NCBI GenBank assembly: GCA_002724975.1
Contig: PBQF01000079.1
Span: 1-11,715, forward strand
Direction: 5' to 3'
DNA: 11,715 bases
Origin: Parcubacteria group bacterium
GTDB lineage: Bacteria > Patescibacteriota > Minisyncoccia > Phycocordibacterales > GCA-002724975
This document shows positions 7,553-11,715 of the stretch, in pieces (position 1 is the stretch's first letter; each line of letters opens with the position of its first letter). Both the position numbers and the translations under genes were made by a program. The notes under the pieces are model-generated. The model did no database searches and was not told the DNA's origin. It saw only the letters and a list, made by a program, of their open reading frames with translations.

Positions 7553-8551
7553 TTAATTTGGTTCAATATCTCCGCATAGACCAACAATAGCATCTTTAGC
7601 TTCCATTAATAGTTCTTTCTCTTCATTTTCTTCGTCATTTCTTAAGTCCTGGACATAAGAATATTTCAAATGAGCAATTTTCTTAATAATCGATCTGATT
7701 AATTCGCTTAGCGTCACATCATCTAATGAAGGGTTTTGGCCGATACTATCCAATACTTTTAATGCGTCTTTAGCTCCTGACCGAATAAATGTATCTTTAC
7801 TTTGCTGGTTGCGGAGTATTCTTGGTAACGCTCTTACAGTGCTTAAAGGAAATAATTTCTTTTCATGAACCCATTTTGCAAAATCTGCCTTAGAAAATCC
7901 TGTATGAACCAGAGCATCTTTTACTCTTGACTGTTGTAATTCAACAAAGGCAGAAAAACGGGTTGGGTCAAATTCACCTTCATCAACAATATTCCTATAA
8001 AATTCTTCCATATCTTCGTATGCTGCAATATAATTGGTTACTTCTCTTTTATCTCCACCACAATAATCAACAATCTGTTCTGTCGTAAGATGTTGTTTAT
8101 TCCAGAGATTTTCTAGGTATTTCGCTTTTGAGTAGGGGTCCCACGCTCTTGTACCAACTAAATGTGCCTGTAATCTGATTGCATCTATCTGCTCAATACT
8201 CATATCATCGTAAACCATCGCGGGAATTATATCCCAATTCCCAGAATATTGATTATCACTAAACTCTTTATAAATCAGAACCCTAGTGTTACCTTCAATT
8301 ACTATCATTGTTCCATCAGGTTTTTCATTCACAATTATTGGATGGATAATCCCACCATTTGTTTTGATGGACTGCACTAAAGTATTATAGCTTGGACCTG
8401 TATTACTTTCCTCTTCTGTACTATGAGAACCAAGTGCAAGAGCTATTTGCTCTGAAGTAGGATTTGGGTAAATGTCCATTATTCTGGCAATCCTCGGATT
8501 CGTCAAATCTAAATCAACTGAACCAACTTTAACATTTTTAAAATTAAACAT
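7553..8551 (-). CDS. ParB/Srx-fold protein 2
   Basis: A 332-residue relative of the protein at 4588-5607 and the first gene of the long train. The ParB/Srx core shows TNPRIARI near residues 17-24, NGGIIHPIIV at 65-74 and VIEGNTRVLIYK at 84-95, then HLVGTRAWDPYSKAKYLENL at 130-149, matching the HIIGRKDWAPYEQA block of protein 1. A helix-turn-helix-like stretch (TTEQIVDYCGGDKREVTNYI) follows. The C-terminal half is helical and acidic at its end. ATG 8551 is chosen over a TTG 15 nt upstream because GGAGGG sits 4 nt before the ATG and would lie inside the longer ORF. A candidate promoter is 126 bp upstream. The pair may bind the same or complementary DNA features, or act as a heterodimer, though neither is shown by sequence. 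No ParA-type ATPase is present. Confidence 0.88.
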   Translation of the reverse strand: MFNFKNVKVGSVDLDLTNPRIARIMDIYPNPTSEQIALALGSHSTEEESNTGPSYNTLVQSIKTNGGIIHPIIVNEKPDGTMIVIEGNTRVLIYKEFSDNQYSGNWDIIPAMVYDDMSIEQIDAIRLQAHLVGTRAWDPYSKAKYLENLWNKQHLTTEQIVDYCGGDKREVTNYIAAYEDMEEFYRNIVDEGEFDPTRFSAFVELQQSRVKDALVHTGFSKADFAKWVHEKKLFPLSTVRALPRILRNQQSKDTFIRSGAKDALKVLDSIGQNPSLDDVTLSELIRSIIKKIAHLKYSYVQDLRNDEENEEKELLMEAKDAIVGLCGDIEPN

Positions 8552-8555
8552 ATGG

Positions 8556-8561
8556 CCCTCC
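8556..8561 (-). promoter_or_regulatory. Ribosome binding site fixing the ParB-like 2 start
   Basis: GGAGGG on the minus strand, 4 nt before ATG 8551. It is the best Shine-Dalgarno site of the long train and shows that the ATG, not the upstream TTG at 8566, is the real start. Confidence 0.8.
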
Positions 8562-8676
8562 AGCAAAAACTTTCAATTGGTAAAGTAATAATCAGATAGC
8601 TGTTAAAATAGATTACTTGATGGCATATATGACTGTGTGGCATGTAATCATGTAGAATGTGGAAATTCTAGGGTTT

Positions 8677-8704
8677 ATAATACTCCGGTAACTACTGAAA
8701 TCAA
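8677..8704 (-). promoter_or_regulatory. Candidate promoter of the ParB-like 2 operon
   Basis: TTGATT (8699-8704), a 16-bp spacer and TATTAT (8677-8682) on the minus strand, in the gap between the metallo-hydrolase remnant and the ParB-like 2 gene. Matches are 4 of 6 for -35 and 5 of 6 for -10. In AT-rich DNA such matches are not rare, but position and orientation fit. Confidence 0.4.
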
Positions 8705-8727
8705 GAGGAAATTTATACATCAGGATT

Positions 8728-8998
8728 TACAGTTTGGTTAATTTTCCGTCAGAAAGCATTCTGGCTTCCCTGCCAAAATACTCTGTAAACCTTTCTGGTG
8801 ATAGGGTATGGATAGGTATGATTATTACAGGATTAAGCGCACTGGTAAATTCCTTCAATTGCTTAACGTTTGCATGTCCACTGTGGTGTGGACGTGTATG
8901 GGAGAAATACCGTATTCGTCCCAGAATGGTTTCTCATTCTCAAAGTATCCACTCCACATTGAATAAATCAAGGTTGAACCATTTACATCCTTAATAAA
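8728..8998 (-). pseudogene. Frameshifted remnant of a metallo-beta-lactamase-fold hydrolase
   Basis: Read on the minus strand from 8998, one frame gives DVNGSTLIYSMWSGYFENE, PFWDEYGISPIHVHT. It then breaks near 8881-8886, and a second frame continues SGHANVKQLKEFTSALNPVI, IIPIHTLSPERF, ending at TAA 8728. Rejoined, HVHT-SGHA...LNP...PIHT matches the C-terminal motifs of MBL-fold proteins of the beta-CASP/RNase J kind. About 90 codons survive. The metal-binding HxHxDH half is absent, and in-frame stops (TAATAA) lie immediately upstream of the surviving stretch. The gene is dead: truncated at its 5' side and shifted by 2 extra bases or 1 lost base. It points the same way as the ParB-like operon and may be a former upstream member, broken when the DUF2779 gene arrived. 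The plus-strand ORF over this stretch is only its antisense shadow. Confidence 0.75.
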
Positions 8999-9067
8999 TT
9001 ATTATATCTTCATTTGTAATCTACAAGTAGGCAAGATATTTTATTGATATGCATTCTGCCTCTTAAA

Positions 9068-9095
9068 TTGTTAAAATCCATCCTATATAGATATT
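9068..9095 (+). promoter_or_regulatory. Weak candidate promoter for the DUF2779 gene
   Basis: TTGTTA (9068-9073), a 16-bp spacer and GATATT (9090-9095), 33 bp before the ATG. Overlapping TA-rich alternatives exist. Included because the gene is alone on its strand and needs a promoter close by. Confidence 0.3.
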
Positions 9096-9128
9096 TAATC
9101 TACAAACCGTCTTCTGGAATAACTGTTT

Positions 9129-10601
9129 ATGGCTAGAAAAAAATTACTGACAAAATCCGATTACCTTGATGGATTGCAATGCTTCAAGTATTTATGGGTT
9201 ATGCTTAATGAACCAGATAGGATACCTGAGCCAGACACGTCTACTCAACATAGAATCGATCAGGGGCATTTAGTAGGTGAGTGGGCCAAGAAACTGTTTC
9301 CCGATGGCATCGACATCCCTGCCGATGACTTCAAGGACAACCTCAGACAGACTGAAGAACTTCTCAATAAACGCAAACCACTATTTGAAGCCGGGTTCAT
9401 GGTTGATAATACTTTTTCCAGGATTGATGTTCTAAAACCTGTTAGTAAAGATGAGTGGGATATTATTGAAGTCAAGAGTTCTACCAAAGTTAAGGGTGTA
9501 GATATTCATGATGTTTCCTTTCAGAGATATTGTTGTGAGAAGTACGGCCTGAAGATTAGGAACTGTTATCTTCTGCACATCAACAACATGTACATCAAAC
9601 AGTCTGAAATTGACCCTAAGGGCTTATTAACCTCTACAGATATAACAGTGGAAGTAGATGAAGCAATGAATGGCATACAGAAACGAATAGATAACCTGTT
9701 CAGTGCTATTGTTGCTAGAAAGTGTTCTGCCGTCAACATAGGTGAACAATGCAGTAGCCCCTATGATTGCCCTTTGAAAGAAGAGTGCTGGGATTTTCTA
9801 CCTGAAAACAATGTCTTTGAAATGTATGGTGAAAAAAAGAAAGCGTTTACGTTGCTTGAGAAAGGTATCTACACCTTCAAGGATATCCCAGATGATTTTC
9901 CATTGAATGGAAAACAGGAGATCCAGAGAAATTGCGAGATTAACGGAAAGCCATATATTGAAAAGAAAGCTATCAGACAATTTCTAAATACCTTGCAATA
10001 TCCTTTATATTACATGGACTTTGAGACATTCAGTAGTGCCATACCACCATTTAATGGTACAAAGCCTTATCAGCAAATCCCATTTCAGTTTTCACTGCAC
10101 GTTGTTGAAAAAGACAATGCGACAGCAAAACACCATTCCTTCCTGGCAGATGGAACTGATGACCCAAGGAACGAGTTTATAGCATCATTGAAAAAAGTAC
10201 TGGGTAATAGTGGCAGTATAGTGGTATATAAAATGGACTTTGAAAAAGGTGTTTTAAATAGACTTGCAACTTTTCTTCCAAAGTATAACAATTGGGTAGA
10301 GGGTTTGAATGATAGAATAATTGATTTACTGGTACCTTTCAGGTCTTTTCATTACTATGATGCAAAGCAGAAAGGGAGTGCATCTATTAAGAATGTTCTG
10401 CCAGTTTTAACCGGAACAAATTATGACCATCTGGACATATCAGATGGCATGGAAGCGAGCCTTGCCTTCTTAGATGTCATCTCTAATAATGTGGCAGAAA
10501 AAGAAAAAATGAAAATCAGGGAAGATTTAGAGAAATACTGCGCATTAGATACAGAAGGCATGATTTGGATTGTAGATAAGTTGAAAGAATTGGTAAGGTA
10601 A
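9129..10601 (+). CDS. DUF2779-type protein: Cas4-like nuclease fused to DEDDy exonuclease
   Basis: A 490-residue two-domain nuclease. The N-terminal half is Cas4/RecB-like PD-(D/E)XK: His47, Asp100 (SRIDVL), Glu114 and Lys116 (IIEVKSS), then Gln132. Cys18 plus Cys208, Cys214 and Cys220 have the one-plus-three spacing of the Cas4-type [4Fe-4S] site. The C-terminal half is an RNase H-fold 3'-5' exonuclease: YYMDFETF gives Asp297 and Glu299, IIDL gives Asp399, and YCALDTEGM gives Tyr470 and Asp474, the DEDDy pattern. Both active sites look intact. The architecture matches the DUF2779/TM0106-type proteins of bacteria and archaea, whose biological role I do not know. It is the only plus-strand gene, with a weak TGGA-type Shine-Dalgarno before ATG 9129, and converges on the restriction gene. 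Nuclease and end-processing roles in DNA repair or defence are plausible. Confidence 0.9.
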   Translation: MARKKLLTKSDYLDGLQCFKYLWVMLNEPDRIPEPDTSTQHRIDQGHLVGEWAKKLFPDGIDIPADDFKDNLRQTEELLNKRKPLFEAGFMVDNTFSRIDVLKPVSKDEWDIIEVKSSTKVKGVDIHDVSFQRYCCEKYGLKIRNCYLLHINNMYIKQSEIDPKGLLTSTDITVEVDEAMNGIQKRIDNLFSAIVARKCSAVNIGEQCSSPYDCPLKEECWDFLPENNVFEMYGEKKKAFTLLEKGIYTFKDIPDDFPLNGKQEIQRNCEINGKPYIEKKAIRQFLNTLQYPLYYMDFETFSSAIPPFNGTKPYQQIPFQFSLHVVEKDNATAKHHSFLADGTDDPRNEFIASLKKVLGNSGSIVVYKMDFEKGVLNRLATFLPKYNNWVEGLNDRIIDLLVPFRSFHYYDAKQKGSASIKNVLPVLTGTNYDHLDISDGMEASLAFLDVISNNVAEKEKMKIREDLEKYCALDTEGMIWIVDKLKELVR

Positions 10602-10603
10602 CT

Positions 10604-10636
10604 TTAGAGAAGGTACGGCATCTTAGATTTACCTCC
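10604..10636 (-). other. Orphan Shine-Dalgarno site and 5-codon ORF
   Basis: GGAGGT (10631-10636) lies 9 nt before an ATG (10619-10621) on the minus strand, but the frame reads only five codons to TAA at 10604-10606. The site ends against the 3' end of the DUF2779 gene, as if a gene once following the restriction gene had been cut off here. A chance match is possible. Confidence 0.35.
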
Positions 10637-10712
10637 TAATTACGCTTGATATGTGAATGATGTTTATGAAGAATGATAGCATCAGGATAAACAAGGATGT
10701 TACTGGTGAGAT

Positions 10713-10744
10713 GTGGTTTGGGGTGGGGTGTGAACACTTTCACA
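10713..10744. other. G-rich tract and inverted repeat between convergent genes
   Basis: The plus strand has runs GG, GGGG, GGGG (to about 10730), running into TGTGAA-CACT-TTCACA (10729-10744), a perfect 6-bp inverted repeat with a 4-nt loop. It lies 17 bp beyond the restriction gene stop. Without a T-tract on either strand it is a poor intrinsic terminator; a protein-binding dyad is an alternative. Confidence 0.35.
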
Positions 10745-10761
10745 ATTAATCTAAACACAAG

Positions 10762-11373
10762 TTATGGTTCCACCCCTATAAGAATAAGAGGCACAGGTGG
10801 AGAAGTCCTACCTTGTCTAGCCAAATCATACAAAGCACTTTCATAGTATCCCGGTCCTGATGACATCTGTGATTGTAATACCTTCATGGGAACGATTTCG
10901 ATGCCTACATCAATTATATTTCCAATATAAAAAGATAGATGTTTTACAAACATATCGTATGGAATAAAACTGTATTTGGCAAGTTGAACCTCAACAGCAA
11001 CCTTGTTCCTTACAAAATCTGTCTGATTATAAGACTTGATTGGAGTTTTTCCACATTCTTCAATTAGTTCTTTCTGTCTATTAGCTGGTTCATGCAATGT
11101 TTTATTTATCAGTTTGTAATCATCCGTAACCCAATAATCTGTTCTTTGTTCTTCCCATCCTCGCTTGTTGAATTCTGCTTTAAAAGCCTTATTTAAATCT
11201 TCTGGTGAGTAGAGCAGTTTGCCTTTCATTGATTTCTCTTTACTTATCTTTGTTTTGCATTTGCTAGCATCTATATTATGAATTACCTGCTCAACCTCAT
11301 CCCAAATGTCAGGCTCATGTACCATTAACCATTCATATCCATTTAAGTGTGAAAAACGAGCTCCAGTTTTCAT
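10762..11373 (-). CDS. Type II restriction endonuclease, BstYI/BglII family
   Basis: A 203-residue protein that closely resembles BstYI and BglII, enzymes cutting RGATCY and AGATCT. The active-site block is clear: Asp119 (NQTDF), Glu128 and Gln130 (VEVQ), the same D-x8-E-x-Q spacing as the unusual BglII catalytic set. Further family motifs are SHLNGYEW (8-15), LLYSPEDLN (53-61), YSFIPYDMFVKHLSFY (134-149), MSSGPGYYE (170-178), RQGR (186-189) and VPLILIG (194-200). By recall, the length equals BstYI, and Lys133 and Ser172, reported as BstYI specificity positions, are kept here, so RGATCY is the predicted site. The ORF is full length and looks active. A host methyltransferase should exist, but none is in the window. 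No Shine-Dalgarno precedes the ATG; the gene starts 20 bp after the upstream ORF. It recalls the Geobacillus enzyme but sits in much more AT-rich DNA. Confidence 0.93.
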   Translation of the reverse strand: MKTGARFSHLNGYEWLMVHEPDIWDEVEQVIHNIDASKCKTKISKEKSMKGKLLYSPEDLNKAFKAEFNKRGWEEQRTDYWVTDDYKLINKTLHEPANRQKELIEECGKTPIKSYNQTDFVRNKVAVEVQLAKYSFIPYDMFVKHLSFYIGNIIDVGIEIVPMKVLQSQMSSGPGYYESALYDLARQGRTSPPVPLILIGVEP

Positions 11374-11393
11374 ATTATATTCTAAAAGGTTAT

Positions 11394-11708
11394 CTAAGTG
11401 CTAAAAGCTTGATTAAACAGAGAACCAATAATTAAACCTGTGTAAATCCACACCGCATTATCTATATATTTCATTTTACTAGCTGACGACAAAGTATAGG
11501 TTTTACTATTCAAGTTATCCATTAATTCATTAGCAACAAAGTGCTGTATTCTACTTACTATTTTAGCATTTGTGATTAAAGTGTCATATATTTGTTGTGC
11601 AAGAGTACCTAGTTCGTCTAATAGATTAAAAGGATGCTTACCTTCCTCAGAAGAATGGTTCCAAACAGATTGTAACTCAGACGCAGAAACAGATTTGATT
11701 TCTCGCAT
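11394..11708 (-). CDS. Unrecognised 104-residue protein upstream of the restriction gene
   Basis: I do not recognise this protein. It is mostly helical, with a hydrophobic stretch near residues 86-98 (VWIYTGLIIGSLF) that could be a membrane or packing helix close to the C-terminus, and no catalytic motif. The reading frame is still open at the window edge: AAA AAA codons precede ATG 11708, and no Shine-Dalgarno is visible. The true start may therefore lie outside, and this could be the tail of a longer gene. The restriction endonuclease gene begins 20 bp after its stop on the same strand, so the two are probably co-transcribed. It might be an accessory or control gene of the restriction system or an unrelated neighbour. 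Confidence 0.5.
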   Translation of the reverse strand: MREIKSVSASELQSVWNHSSEEGKHPFNLLDELGTLAQQIYDTLITNAKIVSRIQHFVANELMDNLNSKTYTLSSASKMKYIDNAVWIYTGLIIGSLFNQAFST

Positions 11709-11715
11709 TTTTTTA

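Noticed and set aside
4588..8551. ParABS partition locus
   Set aside because: Two ParB-like proteins are present but there is no ParA ATPase, no parS-like palindrome set and no replication gene.
8734..8994. Plus-strand 86-codon ORF
   Set aside because: It is the antisense shadow of the MBL-fold remnant, whose minus-strand reading carries recognisable motifs; the plus-strand protein has none and no ribosome site.
9018..9105. Direct repeat TAATCTACAA (9018-9027 and 9096-9105) as insertion target duplication
   Set aside because: It is only 10 bp, 78 bp apart, encloses no element, and a close variant also occurs near 412; probably chance in AT-rich DNA.
9129..10601. Stand-alone cas4 and a CRISPR locus
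   Set aside because: The Cas4-like half is fused to a DEDDy exonuclease as in DUF2779 proteins, and no spaced repeat array exists anywhere in the window.

Overview
The window is AT-rich DNA (roughly one third G+C by eye) from a prokaryote I cannot place. It is probably a bacterium: one promoter is close to the sigma-70 consensus (TTGACA, 17 bp, TATATT), and several genes have purine-rich Shine-Dalgarno sites while others have none. Nearly everything recognisable acts on DNA, so this reads as accessory genome, most likely a defence or mobile-element island.

Layout. Positions 1-641 hold no gene I can support, only AT-rich DNA with a short GC-rich repetitive patch and a C-tract. A small serine recombinase (642-1241, minus) follows. 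Upstream of it, all on the minus strand and tightly spaced, is a gene train read from right to left: ParB/Srx-like protein 2 (7553-8551), PD-(D/E)XK nuclease (7133-7543), SNF2-type ATPase (5641-7110), ParB/Srx-like protein 1 (4588-5607), a small basic protein with a possible ribbon-helix-helix C-terminus (4258-4521), a radical SAM enzyme with a B12-binding-like N-terminus (2784-4265), and a GHKL/Hsp90-fold ATPase (1343-2803). A 14-bp hairpin with a T-tract (1263-1301) closes the train and abuts the recombinase ribosome-binding site. A near-consensus promoter with a palindrome in its spacer lies before the last three genes and may split the train into two transcription units.

To the right is a frameshifted remnant of a metallo-beta-lactamase-fold gene (8728-8998, minus). 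Next comes an intact plus-strand gene joining a Cas4-like nuclease to a DEDDy exonuclease (DUF2779 type, 9129-10601). The right edge carries a BstYI/BglII-type restriction endonuclease (10762-11373, minus) behind an unrecognised 104-residue ORF. No cognate methyltransferase is inside the window.

How the parts may fit. The ParB-like pair, nuclease and SNF2 motor could form a DNA-surveying and cutting complex. The radical SAM enzyme and GHKL ATPase could supply a modification and a conformational switch. I do not recognise this exact combination as a named defence system. That is recall, not a database result. The nuclease plus small SNF2 part resembles phage replication modules, so a prophage-derived origin remains possible.
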